This document shows positions 22,751-32,461 of a stretch of 40,970 nucleotides of DNA, piece by piece. Within the stretch, counting starts at the first letter, position 1, and each line of letters starts with the position of its first letter. Both the position numbers and the translations under genes were made by a program. The stretch spans positions 1 to 40,970 of the forward strand of contig CAMWXE010000046.1 of NCBI GenBank assembly GCA_947178145.1. The letters are read 5' to 3'. This DNA is from an uncultured Lachnospiraceae bacterium. GTDB taxonomy: Bacteria > Bacillota > Clostridia > Lachnospirales > Lachnospiraceae. The notes under the pieces were generated by a model. The model saw only the letters and a program-made list of their open reading frames with translations. It was not told the DNA's origin and searched no databases.

Positions 22751-23488
22751 TTACAATACCTCATTATCCTCACAATAGTAACTAAAATATCTCTCCCGCA
22801 AAGGCTGATAGGAGCCCCTTGGAAGATAGATTTTCTTCCCGTTATCCATCTCTACTTCCTGTGCATTGATGCTGTCCACATGTTCCAGATTCACAATGTA
22901 GGCAACGCCCACCCGCGAAAATTCACGATAGCAGGCGAGCATCTCATAAATCTCAGCCATCGTCCGCCGCAGTCCGTACTGTGTGCCGTTTGACAAATAT
23001 AGATGCTGCGATTTTCCCTGTGCCTCGCAGTACACGATATCACTGACCGCCACACGCTGTATCTTGCCATCGATGCGCAGCAGCAGATATTTTCTGCGTG
23101 CTGCCTCCATATCCCCCAGCAGCTTATCCAACACTGGAAACAGTATTTTTTCTGATACCGGTTTTACCAGATACTGTGAAGCCTCCACACCGAAGGCGTC
23201 GAGCGCGTGCTCCCTTGATGTGGTGAGGAAAATGATTTTCCCCCCGCTGCCCATGTCACGCAGGTCATGTGCCGCCTCAATCCCCAGCTTTTCCGGCATG
23301 TATATATCCATCAATATGAAATCTGGTAAATAATTGTTCGCTCTGACCTGATTCAGCAGTTCATCTGCCCTTTCAAAACGCTCAATTGCAAATGCTGCCT
23401 TGGTATGTCTTTCCTCATAATTCCGCAGCATCTGTTCTGTCTTATCCAATTCTGCTGCCTCGTCATCGCAGAGCGCTATCAGATACAT
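22751..23488 (-). CDS. LytTR-type response regulator (AgrA-like)
   Basis: 245 residues from ATG 23488, with GGAGG 8 bp upstream, overlapping the kinase gene by 26 bp. The receiver domain has D8-D9, phospho-acceptor D61 (FILMDIYMP), T in FLTTSRE and K in YLVKPVS. The LytTR DNA-binding domain follows (IVYCEAQGKSQHLYLSNG, FSRVGVAYIVNLEHV). It acts with the sensor kinase upstream. Such pairs usually control peptide quorum sensing or bacteriocin genes, but no agrB/agrD is seen here. LytTR proteins bind paired direct repeats near -80; none was identified. Confidence 0.9.
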   Translation of the reverse strand: MYLIALCDDEAAELDKTEQMLRNYEERHTKAAFAIERFERADELLNQVRANNYLPDFILMDIYMPEKLGIEAAHDLRDMGSGGKIIFLTTSREHALDAFGVEASQYLVKPVSEKILFPVLDKLLGDMEAARRKYLLLRIDGKIQRVAVSDIVYCEAQGKSQHLYLSNGTQYGLRRTMAEIYEMLACYREFSRVGVAYIVNLEHVDSINAQEVEMDNGKKIYLPRGSYQPLRERYFSYYCEDNEVL

Positions 23489-24833
23489 CGCCTGTTCCTC
23501 CCTTTTGTTCTGTTTCATCTTCTTTTGCCGCCGGAATGCGCAGGATCATCCGAAATACAAACACTCCGTTATCATTTTTAAATTCATAATCCCCTTGAAA
23601 GTTCTCCGCCGTTTTGATAATGCTCAGCACGCCGATACCGCCTGTGGACTCCGGCTTTGGCAGTCCATTTTTCACTTCCGTCTCTATCCTGCAGGTATTC
23701 TGACAGCTGATCACCAGTTTGTTTTTCTTTCTTTTGAGTATCAGATGAATGAAGCACTCACGCCCGGGAGACTGTTTCTTTACCTCGATACAGCCATAGA
23801 TGGCATTTTCATAGGCATTTGCCAGTATCGTCACCAGATCAATGTTGGGGATTGTCAGACTTCCGCCGAGCTCCACGTCAAGCGTAACATGAATCTGCTC
23901 TTTTCTCGCCTTTCTGGTATATGCCGACAAGAGATTGTTGACCGTCGTGTTGGCACAGATACGTTCAGCTGTATGAACATCCATCTCCCTGTCATATTCC
24001 TCCAGATACTGCAGGAGCTCCTCGTTCTGTCCCCTGCGCGCATACTCCGCGATCACCGCGTTATGATGTCTGGCATCATGGCGGATACGTCTGCCGGATT
24101 CCACCGATTCCTCCATAAGCTCCATATTCCGCTCCAACAGTCTGTGGTTCATCTGCATCAGCTGGTTTTCCTTCTGATACTCCTTCTCTTTTCCGATATG
24201 CAGGTAAAGACGGAAGACCAGCAGCTGCAGAGCACCCGTCAGGAAAAAGTTCATGGCAATCTGAAAAAGGCGGTATGGTGTCCGCTCCTTTATATTGGGA
24301 TTCAGGATAAAGCCAATACCGGAAAGAATGCTGAAAATCATAACCCCTACACTAAACCGGTCCAGTTCATTCTCCACATAATATCCAAAGCCTCTGATGG
24401 AATCTTTAATTTTCCTATCGATAAAAAATGCCATTCCCACAATCAACACGGCGCGTGTGGCGATGTCTGCCCACACATTTCCGTCAAAAAAGATCATGGA
24501 AACCTCAATCCCGCCAATCAAAAACACCGCCAGCAGATAGAAGTTGAGCGCAAGCTTATACACCGCCAGATAGATCGGATCTCTGCTCATAAAGACTGCA
24601 AATAAACAAAAACACATGTACAGCACAAACGTTATCAGCCTCACATAGCTCGACCAGTCAACCATATACCAGATGCAGGCCGGCACGATTACGGCCACAC
24701 TAAATCCCCCATAACAAACTGCTGTCTTTTTTGGGCAGTACCGCGGTTCACTCATCAAAGAAAACAGCAGAATCGTCCCCGCGAGATTTAACACCAGCCG
24801 AAAAAATGCTACATATATGGAACCGCCTAACAT
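23463..24833 (-). CDS. HPK10-type sensor histidine kinase (AgrC-like)
   Basis: 456 residues from ATG 24833. About six membrane helices lie in residues 1-215. The H-box ESGRRIRHDARHHNAV has His252, which is typical of HPK10 kinases. The GHKL ATPase follows: N-box LVTILANAYENAI and GGIGVLSII as G-box. The short linker and polytopic sensor resemble AgrC/ComD receptors for peptides or small molecules. It overlaps the response regulator gene and, at its 5' end, another ORF by 86 bp. Confidence 0.9.
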   Translation of the reverse strand: MLGGSIYVAFFRLVLNLAGTILLFSLMSEPRYCPKKTAVCYGGFSVAVIVPACIWYMVDWSSYVRLITFVLYMCFCLFAVFMSRDPIYLAVYKLALNFYLLAVFLIGGIEVSMIFFDGNVWADIATRAVLIVGMAFFIDRKIKDSIRGFGYYVENELDRFSVGVMIFSILSGIGFILNPNIKERTPYRLFQIAMNFFLTGALQLLVFRLYLHIGKEKEYQKENQLMQMNHRLLERNMELMEESVESGRRIRHDARHHNAVIAEYARRGQNEELLQYLEEYDREMDVHTAERICANTTVNNLLSAYTRKARKEQIHVTLDVELGGSLTIPNIDLVTILANAYENAIYGCIEVKKQSPGRECFIHLILKRKKNKLVISCQNTCRIETEVKNGLPKPESTGGIGVLSIIKTAENFQGDYEFKNDNGVFVFRMILRIPAAKEDETEQKGGTGDVSDSALR

Positions 24834-25335
24834 AACGTCTCTTGCCTCCCCTCTGCAAATACTTGTCAATCTCCCTTATCGTCTCCAATGCCACCCTTAA
24901 CACCTCATTCAAAAGCGCTGTGCGCTTCTCTTTTTCCTGATTGATACTTGCGATTTTCCGGGCATTACTGCATTCGAAATCTGCGTAGTTCCACAAAGCG
25001 CGATCATGTACACGACGACAGATGCCCCTTGAGTCGGGAGCAAAGTACAATTCAACGATACGCCCGAATGCCTTATGAAAATAAACTGTATCGCAGGCTG
25101 TCATCGAAATGACGACTGGCACATCTGCCGCAGGCATAAATCCAAAGCGAATATTTCCCTGCGCATCATCACCAATATATCCGAAAAGTAAAAAGAAATC
25201 AATCATTTCTGTCATCCTCTTGTAACATCCTATATCTGCCGTGATGAAAAAAGTTGCCAAAGCCTCATTTGGGGAAATGAATGCTCCGGCAACTATAGGA
25301 GTAATATTTGAATTGCCGCCGCAATTCCTTTTCAT
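24748..25335 (-). CDS. Hypothetical protein upstream of the sensor kinase
   Basis: 195 residues if read from ATG 25335, which has no ribosome site and sits in a TATAATG context that looks like a -10, so the true start is unsure. Protein-like segments include TADIGCYKRMTEMIDFFLLF, MPAADVPVVISMTACDTVYF and ALWNYADFECSNARKIASI. Its end overlaps the sensor kinase start by 86 bp in another frame, which is long for a natural overlap; a frameshift near YLQRGGKR could explain it. I do not recognise the family. Its position suggests a role with the two-component system. Confidence 0.5.
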   Translation of the reverse strand: MKRNCGGNSNITPIVAGAFISPNEALATFFITADIGCYKRMTEMIDFFLLFGYIGDDAQGNIRFGFMPAADVPVVISMTACDTVYFHKAFGRIVELYFAPDSRGICRRVHDRALWNYADFECSNARKIASINQEKEKRTALLNEVLRVALETIREIDKYLQRGGKRRYVRRFHICSIFSAGVKSRGDDSAVFFDE

Positions 25336-25431
25336 TATACATCATTTTTTGTCGAAAAAAATACAGTTGGTACGAATCGCACTTTTTTGGGTATGGACTG
25401 TGTTACGATAGAAAAAGTCCCGTTTCGCAGA

Positions 25432-25473
25432 TTGACAAATGAATCAACACATTATATAATATACGTTATATAA
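25432..25473 (+). promoter_or_regulatory. Consensus promoter overlapping a TetR-like operator
   Basis: -35 TTGACA (25432-25437), 17-bp spacer, -10 TATAAT (25455-25460): full consensus. TTATATAA occurs at 25452-25459 and 25466-25473, forming an inverted repeat that covers the -10. A repressor bound there would block initiation; the TetR gene 30 bp downstream is the obvious candidate. Confidence 0.75.
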
Positions 25474-25502
25474 CAATAATTATAAAATGAGAGGACAAAA
25501 AA

Positions 25503-26087
25503 ATGCCACCAAAAGCTAAAATTACAAAGGATATGGTAATTGATGCCGCATTTGAGGTTGCCCGAGCAGCTGGCGCGGAAAACATCAACGCAAGGACGGT
25601 TGCAAAGAAGCTGAACTGTTCCACACAGCCTGTCATGTATTATTTTAAAACAATAGAAGAATTAAAAAAAGCAGCTTATGCAAAGACAGACTGGTATCAT
25701 ACAGAATTTCTGATGAGCAGAAAAGAGCCGCAAAAAGGGGTTATGCTTGGAATCGGGTTGAATTATATCCGTTTTGCGATTACAGAGCCGCATCTGTTCC
25801 GTTTCCTATTCCAGTCGGGGTATGCCGTGGAAAACAGCCTGCTTGAAATGATAGACTCGGAGGAACTTGTACCTGTTATTTCCGCAATGCAGGAAGCGAT
25901 GAAAATGACCATGGAACAGACAAAAGAAGTCTTTCTGACGGTTGCATTGTTTGCGCATGGATATGCGAGCATCATTGCCAACAACTCCCTAGAGTATGAC
26001 AAAGAACTTGTGGCAGCCCATCTGGAGCGGGCATACAGAGGCGCGGTTTTAGCCGTACAGGAGAACTCACGAGGAGGATTCCGATGA
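25503..26087 (+). CDS. TetR/AcrR-family transcriptional regulator
   Basis: 194 residues. The N-terminal HTH reads VIDAAFEVARAAGAENINAR, then TVAKKLNCSTQPVMYYFKT. The C-terminal region fits the TetR fold used for ligand binding. It overlaps the CPBP protease gene by 4 bp (ATGA), forming a two-gene operon. Autorepression through the palindrome over the -10 box is likely. Confidence 0.9.
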   Translation: MPPKAKITKDMVIDAAFEVARAAGAENINARTVAKKLNCSTQPVMYYFKTIEELKKAAYAKTDWYHTEFLMSRKEPQKGVMLGIGLNYIRFAITEPHLFRFLFQSGYAVENSLLEMIDSEELVPVISAMQEAMKMTMEQTKEVFLTVALFAHGYASIIANNSLEYDKELVAAHLERAYRGAVLAVQENSRGGFR

Positions 26088-26809
26088 AAAAATTATATGA
26101 GAAAAGCGAATTGACCTTTGCGCTTGTTTGCATTGTGACTTATTGTATTCTGCAGTCACTGGCCAATCCGTTAAATGAACGAATCGGAATCGCGTACTCC
26201 GCAAGCGCCGTTTTGTGTATCATACAGGCTGTTGTGATTTTCAGGTTTGTGCAGAGCAACAGATTGCTGGAACGGTATGGACTTTGTAAAACTTCGATAC
26301 CGTCCCGTCAGTTTCTTTACTATGTTCCGCTGCTGGTCTTAGCCACACGCAATCTCTGGTATGGAGCTGCGGTCAATTTTTCGATGGCAGGTACAGTCTG
26401 TTACATCATCTGTATGCTTTGTGTTGGATTTGTGGAGGAAGTAATTTTTAGAGGTTTTCTTTTCAAGGCGATTGCAAAAGACAATATCAGGACAGCAATT
26501 ATCCTCTCGAGCATTACATTTGGTTTAGGGCATTTGCTGAATTTCGTCAATGGCAGCGGTATGGAACTAGCAGCGAACCTGTTTCAGGTGGTCGGAGCGA
26601 TTGCGATTGGGTTTCTGTTTGTAATTTTATTTTATCGCGGCGGAAGCCTGCTTCCCTGCATCATCACGCACGCTGCAATCAACACAATCAGCGCTTTTGC
26701 AAACGAAACAGGACTAACGATGGAAAGGCGTATGGTTAGCAGCCTGATTCTGATTGCAATAATTGTTGTCTACATGGTCATTCTGACAAAGACACTTCCC
26801 AAAAAATAA
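26084..26809 (+). CDS. CPBP-family intramembrane glutamic protease (Abi/CAAX)
   Basis: 241 residues with about seven membrane helices. Family motifs are EEVIFRGFLF (E118-E119, R123), FGLGHLLN and ITHAAINT, which supply the catalytic Glu and two His. Members process peptides or act in bacteriocin immunity or maturation. Controlled by the coupled TetR upstream. GAGGAGG lies before the start. Confidence 0.9.
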   Translation: MKKLYEKSELTFALVCIVTYCILQSLANPLNERIGIAYSASAVLCIIQAVVIFRFVQSNRLLERYGLCKTSIPSRQFLYYVPLLVLATRNLWYGAAVNFSMAGTVCYIICMLCVGFVEEVIFRGFLFKAIAKDNIRTAIILSSITFGLGHLLNFVNGSGMELAANLFQVVGAIAIGFLFVILFYRGGSLLPCIITHAAINTISAFANETGLTMERRMVSSLILIAIIVVYMVILTKTLPKK

Positions 26810-26963
26810 TCTGGAATTTGGTGCAGGGAAGACTGTATCCTGAAAATTGCGAAGACTTTTCCGGATTCAATGCTGGACAGGACGGAAAAAGACCTGTAAC
26901 AAGCGGTAAACATGTGTTACAATATTCCTGTTAAGGACAGGAAAAAGCAGAGGAGGACAGCAT

Positions 26964-27575
26964 ATGAAAACAATTCTTACGATTCAACACACGCAATCGA
27001 TTCATCACACGAATGGTATGGTAGGTTCATGGACTGACTGGGAGCTTTCAGAATTGGGGATTGAGCAGGCAAAGAAAATCGGTAAAAATCTAAAGAAAGA
27101 ATTGGATGGAAAACGGTTTGTGATGTTTTCATCTGATTTGATGCGCGCAAAACAAACTGCCCGATACGTTGGCGAATATTTGGGAATTGAACCTGTTTTG
27201 AGGAGAGAATTAAGAGAACGCAGTCTGGGCAGATGTTGTGGAAAATCGGTTCAATGGCTCAGAGAAAATCAGGAAATGCAGGAAAAAACAGTGGATGACA
27301 AGTTGTTTTCTGATGCGGAAAGCCGCAGAGATGAGTGGAACAGACTAAAACCATTTTTTGACGAAGTGATGGGAAGCAAAAGCGATAATATTATCATTGT
27401 CTCTCATGGCGACCTGTTAAGTGTATTTAATGCTATGTTTATGGGTTTAGACGTAGAGCATATGAACCATTTTGAAGTATTTGGTCTGGCCGGCGGCGTG
27501 TCTTATCTGTATGAAAATGATGATGGGAAACGGTACATGAAAAAAATCAGCGATCTGTCCTATATAAATATATGA
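26964..27575 (+). CDS. Histidine phosphatase-superfamily protein with altered first motif
   Basis: 203 residues behind AGAGGAGG. It follows the phosphoglycerate-mutase-like fold: TIQHTQS at 6-12 takes the place of the RHGxT motif, R61 in FSSDLMRAKQTA, E85 in RRELRERSLG and H148 in IIIVSHGDL. The usual Arg before the phospho-accepting His (H9) is Gln8, and the usual Gly is Thr10. The other three catalytic residues are kept, so activity is possible with an altered phosphate pocket. Substrate unknown. Confidence 0.8.
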   Translation: MKTILTIQHTQSIHHTNGMVGSWTDWELSELGIEQAKKIGKNLKKELDGKRFVMFSSDLMRAKQTARYVGEYLGIEPVLRRELRERSLGRCCGKSVQWLRENQEMQEKTVDDKLFSDAESRRDEWNRLKPFFDEVMGSKSDNIIIVSHGDLLSVFNAMFMGLDVEHMNHFEVFGLAGGVSYLYENDDGKRYMKKISDLSYINI

Positions 27576-27725
27576 TGTGTTCCTTGTATGCTTCTGTACA
27601 AGGCATAGATGATTTCCCCTTTCTCCCCAGACCATTTAATACAGAACTTAAATCAAGTACAACCCGAATTATGAATGGTGCGCCTGTTGTAATCACTTGC
27701 GCACTCCGGCACACATGACCATCTC

Positions 27726-29810
27726 TCAAACTTCCGCCTCCAGATTCCGCATAAATCCGACGTAAGTCACCACGAAATAGATACTGTAAACCCCAAAAAA
27801 CAGCAGAAACGAAATCCCAAAATACAACCATGCCGGCGCCTTTACGCCCACGTAAAAATTAAAATTTCCGCCCACATATCCCGCGATAATACCGCTGATC
27901 ACAGCCGCAAACAGCGCCGGACACAGATAGAACAACACAAGCTGCTTCCAGACAAGCCCTGCAATCTCGTGTGTACTCATGCCAATCTGCCTTAGCACAT
28001 TGTAGCGGAATCTGTACTTTGCGGAATCGCTGAGCTGCTGTGTGGACAACACCGTCAGCGCGACACACAGAAAGACCAGTCCGACATAGAACAGTGGAAA
28101 AATCAGTGCTGCCAGCATTCCTTTCACTTCCGCCACAATATTATCATGAACCAGATTCCCTGGATTCCAGACAAGAATGGAATCTGACCCGACACAGCTG
28201 TTCCCCTCTCTTCTGAGCGTCTCTGGGTGATTGAAGTCAAGTGCGACAGATGTCCTCGATGTTTCTGATGCCTCGTCCAGATCATTCTTCAAATTGGCCG
28301 GCGCTGTCCCCGTAATATCCACAACCAGCTCCGAATAATATGGCCGCATCCTGGCCGCTTCCGCGTCTGGTACTACAATCACATAATCTCCGCCATTGTG
28401 CCCATCCTGTGAGAATGGCTCTGTGTAAAAACCTGCAAACCGAAACGCACCATTGCTGCCCTTTATCACAAGCTGATCAGAGAAATCACCTGTTTCCCGA
28501 TACACCCTGTTCTTCATGTGAATCAGGTACTCGTCGTCTTTTAACGTGACCGTCTCCAGCCCAAGCATACTGCGCAGCTGGTTATAATCCGCAAGTCCCA
28601 TATAGGTATCATACACGCAGTACGAAAAATCGCGGTAAAACACGATATTTTCCATATTGGGACTTCCATCCGCATTCCGATATGTGTCGCCAAATATGCG
28701 CAAATGGGTATATAGCCAGACATTCACTTGGTTTGTTCCGTTTTCGTAAATGTGATAGGAATACGCATTCTCAATCGGTACATTTTTCTCTATCACAGCG
28801 AGCGGCACCGCAAAATCATCATCCACATACGGACTGTAGATCTGTATGTCAAACGGCATTTTTTCCTCCAGCATATGCTCCTGATAAATATTGAACATCA
28901 TCGCAATCGAACAGCCCAGAAACGCCAGCACAAAAAGCGCTGTCAAAGTCCCCATCGTAAACCGCATCGTCCTGATCTTCGAGGCAAACTGCCTGAGCAA
29001 AAACAGATTCTGCCCCCTGTAGACTGCACTTCCTTCACGGCGGACATGGCAAATAATCCACGCGGACAACCCTGTATAAAAAAGATAAATCACAAGCACC
29101 AATCCCACGATAAAAGACACAATAACGCCGGAATCCCACTCTTTCCAGCAAAACAGCCACACCCCAGACAAACTTAAAAACAGGACAGACAATGGAAGCA
29201 GCCATCGCTTGATTCCCTCGTGCGACTCCTTGATTTCCTCATTCTGTCTCTCTGCATTCATCAGGCTATGGATATTCATTTTCCGAAGTTTCCTCCTGCA
29301 CCGAAGAAGCGCCAGAAGATAACAGCCCGCATAGCAGAGAATTGTCATGGCAAGACACGCTCTGTTGATCTCAATATTGAGCCTGTAATCCATCAAAACC
29401 ATACTGTAGAGTATGGACATCAGAAGCTGCTGCACCAGTATCCCAAACACAAGCCCCGCAAGGAAAGCCCCCGCGCCGAGAAGTATATTTTCACGCATGT
29501 ACAGCTTGGCAATCTGCCTTTTCTCCATGCCCAGAAGCAGGTAAATCCCAAACTCCCTGCTGCGTTTCTCCAGGATAAAGCGCAGCATGTAATTAATCAG
29601 CCATGCGACGATCAGGATGATAAAAAACGTTGCCAGCCCCAGCATAATTTCCATGATTTGCGCCTCATGAAACATCTCCTGAATATCCGCAGAAAACAGG
29701 AGGCTGTTAAAGGCAAACATCAGTGCTGCCACAACTGTCATCGTGACAAAGTAGACCAGATAATCCTTTGCTGACCGCCGCACATTCCGCAGTGCAAGTT
29801 TAGCGAGCAT
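27726..29810 (-). CDS. BceB-like ABC transporter permease (FtsX domains)
   Basis: 694 residues from ATG 29810, with GGGAGG 8 bp upstream. The layout is that of BceB/VraG permeases: one helix near the N-terminus, an FtsX block of helices (about 55-300), a large extracellular domain (about 315-550), then three helices at the C-terminus. Opening LAKLALRNVRRSAKDYLVYF is typical. With the ATPase upstream it forms a transporter of the type that confers resistance to cell-wall peptide antibiotics such as bacitracin. Unlike classic bce loci, no kinase/regulator pair is adjacent. Confidence 0.9.
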   Translation of the reverse strand: MLAKLALRNVRRSAKDYLVYFVTMTVVAALMFAFNSLLFSADIQEMFHEAQIMEIMLGLATFFIILIVAWLINYMLRFILEKRSREFGIYLLLGMEKRQIAKLYMRENILLGAGAFLAGLVFGILVQQLLMSILYSMVLMDYRLNIEINRACLAMTILCYAGCYLLALLRCRRKLRKMNIHSLMNAERQNEEIKESHEGIKRWLLPLSVLFLSLSGVWLFCWKEWDSGVIVSFIVGLVLVIYLFYTGLSAWIICHVRREGSAVYRGQNLFLLRQFASKIRTMRFTMGTLTALFVLAFLGCSIAMMFNIYQEHMLEEKMPFDIQIYSPYVDDDFAVPLAVIEKNVPIENAYSYHIYENGTNQVNVWLYTHLRIFGDTYRNADGSPNMENIVFYRDFSYCVYDTYMGLADYNQLRSMLGLETVTLKDDEYLIHMKNRVYRETGDFSDQLVIKGSNGAFRFAGFYTEPFSQDGHNGGDYVIVVPDAEAARMRPYYSELVVDITGTAPANLKNDLDEASETSRTSVALDFNHPETLRREGNSCVGSDSILVWNPGNLVHDNIVAEVKGMLAALIFPLFYVGLVFLCVALTVLSTQQLSDSAKYRFRYNVLRQIGMSTHEIAGLVWKQLVLFYLCPALFAAVISGIIAGYVGGNFNFYVGVKAPAWLYFGISFLLFFGVYSIYFVVTYVGFMRNLEAEV

Positions 29811-30576
29811 CGCCGTCACCTCCCGTCATACTCCCTGTCATCGAAAGCACGTCCAGAATGTTGTTCAAAAACGCACGCCTGCCTCTTGGCCCGCGAACCA
29901 GCTCATGAAAAATCTGACCGTCCTTCAGAAACAAAATCCGGCTGCAGTAGCTTGCGGAGAACGCGTCATGCGTCACCATGAAAATCGTCGCCTTCTTTGC
30001 CTCATTCAATTTTTCAAACGTCTCCAGAAGTGTCTCTGCCGCCTTTGAGTCCAGCGCCCCTGTCGGCTCATCGGCCAGAAGGAGCTTCGGGTGGTTGATG
30101 AGCGCCCGCGCACAGGCGCAGCGCTGCTTCTGCCCACCGGAGACCTGATAGGGAAATTTGTCCCGAATCTCCCATATTCCAAGCAGTCTCATCATCTCCT
30201 CGCTGTCTTTTTGAATCACTTTTCGAGCCTTGTTCTGAAGCGTCATCGCAAGCACGATATTCTCTTTGATCGTCAGCGTATCCAGCAGGTTGTAATCCTG
30301 AAACACAAACCCCAAATTCTTTTTGCGGAATTTTGCAAGCTTGTCAGGCTTTAGCTCCGTGATATCCGTATCCTGATAATAAATGTGTCCCGCCGTCACA
30401 CTGTCAATCGTGGCAAGCATGTTGAGCAGTGTCGTCTTCCCAGAGCCGGAAGCCCCCATCACGCCGACAAACTCTCCCTCCGCCACCTGAAAGCTTACGC
30501 GGTCGACCGCCTTTGTCATGCCCGCGCCGCTGCCGTAATATTTTTCCACCTCACAGACATTGATATACGCATTCAT
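29800..30576 (-). CDS. BceA-like ABC transporter ATP-binding protein
   Basis: 258 residues. Walker A GASGSGKTT (41-49), Q-loop FQDYN, signature VSGGQ (145-149), Walker B LLLADEP (165-171) and switch MVTHD are all intact. It overlaps the permease gene by 11 bp, so the two are translated together. The ATPase class (MacB/LolD/BceA) pairs with FtsX permeases. Confidence 0.92.
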   Translation of the reverse strand: MNAYINVCEVEKYYGSGAGMTKAVDRVSFQVAEGEFVGVMGASGSGKTTLLNMLATIDSVTAGHIYYQDTDITELKPDKLAKFRKKNLGFVFQDYNLLDTLTIKENIVLAMTLQNKARKVIQKDSEEMMRLLGIWEIRDKFPYQVSGGQKQRCACARALINHPKLLLADEPTGALDSKAAETLLETFEKLNEAKKATIFMVTHDAFSASYCSRILFLKDGQIFHELVRGPRGRRAFLNNILDVLSMTGSMTGGDGDAR

Positions 30577-30826
30577 CTTATTCGCACCTCTTTCCCTTGC
30601 ACGCTATCCAAATCAGACAGGGCACTCGTTTCCGTTTTCAATATTCTATCAGAAAATCCAGAGAAGTGGTATCAATGTTGCTTGCAGTTATCTTACAATT
30701 TTGAAAGATAGGAGTCTGTATACGGTTAACAAAGACAGGCCTTCCGCGGAGGAACTGATTCAGAAATATTGTCAGTCATAGTACCCGCCGCTTCAACAAA
30801 CATCAGTACGTCAACCAGAACCGTCC

Positions 30827-32461
30827 CTACAGCCGCACCACCCGGTCAAACGCCGTGAACGCTCCTGCCCGATGCGTCACCATAATCACGACTTTCTCTC
30901 GCGCCAGCTCCTCCAGTGCCTGTTGGATTTTTTTCTCGCTCTGGGTGTCCAATGCAGCGGACGGCTCGTCCATAAGAAGAATGGGCGCGTCCCGCATAAA
31001 TGCCCTTGCAATGGCAATGCGCTGCCGCTGTCCGCCCGAGAGGTTCCTGCCTCCTGCCGTCAACAGCGTATCATATCCCTGCGGCAGCAACTGGATAAAT
31101 TCTTCCGCATATGCGGACTTTGCCGCGCGCCTGATTTGCGCGTCGCTCACCGTCCCCCCGCCGCCATACCCAAAAGCTATATTCTCCCATACACTGCCCT
31201 CAAACAAATAACTGTCCTGCGGAATATACGTAATCAACTGCCGTAACTGCCAGACCGGATAATCCCCGATGTCATGCCCATACAATTTTATGGTACCTGA
31301 AGTCTGCCGGTAAAAACGCAGAAAGAGTTTCAGCAGCGTGCTCTTTCCGCACCCTGATTCTCCCATAATCAGAATCTTCTCATGCTCCCTGACCGCAAGG
31401 GAAAAATCATCGAGAACATTTGTCCCATCCTGATAGGAAAACGTCAAATGTTCTGCCGAAAGCGGCAAACAGTCCATTTGCAGCTCCACGAAATTCTGAT
31501 GGTCAGGTTCCTCACAATCCAGTTCCAGAAAATCAAATACCCTGCTGCCTTTCACCAAAGAGGAAGAAAATGTCGCAAGCGCAGAGCCAAAGCCCTGTAC
31601 CATGGCGCTGACGCCCATCTGCAGGGACACGATCGCCATGACCGTGCCATAATCAAGTCTGCCGCGCGCTGCCAGGAACGCACCTGCGCCGATGGTTCCA
31701 AAGCTTGCCAGTATCCCTAAGAAAAACGATGCCATCTCAAGCGCCGCCAGCCTGTTCACCCGCTGTTTTTCCTCGGCCGCCACCTGCATATTTTCTCTTT
31801 GGAAAAAATCAAGCACAATCGACGCGCCGCGAAACATTTTCAGCGTCGGGAAGCCTGACAAAATATCGCTCAGCCGCGCCGTAAGCTGTGCTGTTTTCTC
31901 CTGAATATCCTTGTCCATCCGTTTGATCTGACGGTTAATCTGAATGGAAACCGACACTGTCGCCAGGCAAAATCCAATCGACACCATCGCCAGCACAGGA
32001 CTGTACACAAGCATCGCAGCGATTGAAGTCACACCGTTTACCAGTCTGCCGACAACCCAGTAAATGTGGGAGAAATACGAATCCTTCAGCGAATTGGCAT
32101 CCCAGTTCAGGGTTTTCAGCGCCTCCCCGCTATGGTGGCCTTCATAGTAGTCCATGTCCAGTTTCATCAGCTTCTCAAAGAGCCTGAGCTTGATGTCAAA
32201 TACAATTTTCCGCACCACCCGAATCTGAAAATATCGTCTGTACGGTGCCAGACAGTTGAGCACAACCAGCACAATACACAGCGCCGCCGCCCGTTTCCAT
32301 AAGTCCTTATCCCTGTACTCCAACGCATTAAACATTAGTTTATTCATGTAGGGATAGATTAAAGTCAGTATTGTGGAAGTGACAAGCGTTCCTATAAAAA
32401 TGCTCCAGTAGGAAACCTTGTATTTTCCGATATACGAAAGGTATCTTCTCAATTCCCTCAC
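30827..32461 (-). CDS. ABC exporter subunit (permease fused to ATPase)
   Basis: 544 residues. The transmembrane domain (about 1-300, six helices) is fused to an ATPase with Walker A GESGCGKST, signature LSGGQRQR, Walker B ILLMDEPSAALD and H-loop MVTHRAGAF. It overlaps the other subunit by 4 bp, so both form a heterodimeric exporter. The family exports drugs, lipids or peptides. The ATPase end, after the H-loop, is short (FDRVVRL). Confidence 0.92.
   Translation of the reverse strand: MRELRRYLSYIGKYKVSYWSIFIGTLVTSTILTLIYPYMNKLMFNALEYRDKDLWKRAAALCIVLVVLNCLAPYRRYFQIRVVRKIVFDIKLRLFEKLMKLDMDYYEGHHSGEALKTLNWDANSLKDSYFSHIYWVVGRLVNGVTSIAAMLVYSPVLAMVSIGFCLATVSVSIQINRQIKRMDKDIQEKTAQLTARLSDILSGFPTLKMFRGASIVLDFFQRENMQVAAEEKQRVNRLAALEMASFFLGILASFGTIGAGAFLAARGRLDYGTVMAIVSLQMGVSAMVQGFGSALATFSSSLVKGSRVFDFLELDCEEPDHQNFVELQMDCLPLSAEHLTFSYQDGTNVLDDFSLAVREHEKILIMGESGCGKSTLLKLFLRFYRQTSGTIKLYGHDIGDYPVWQLRQLITYIPQDSYLFEGSVWENIAFGYGGGGTVSDAQIRRAAKSAYAEEFIQLLPQGYDTLLTAGGRNLSGGQRQRIAIARAFMRDAPILLMDEPSAALDTQSEKKIQQALEELAREKVVIMVTHRAGAFTAFDRVVRL

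Noticed and set aside
23505..24605. 366-codon plus-strand ORF over the sensor kinase
   Set aside because: Antisense to a well-supported kinase gene; composition is of shadow type.
26084..26809. CPBP protease as an abortive infection gene
   Set aside because: The Abi name is historical; the pairing with TetR gives no evidence of a phage-defence role.
30560..30781. 73-codon plus-strand ORF ending TVNKDRPSAEELIQKYCQS
   Set aside because: The last 20 residues look protein-like and might be a relic, but the rest is antisense to the BceA-like start and I cannot name it.
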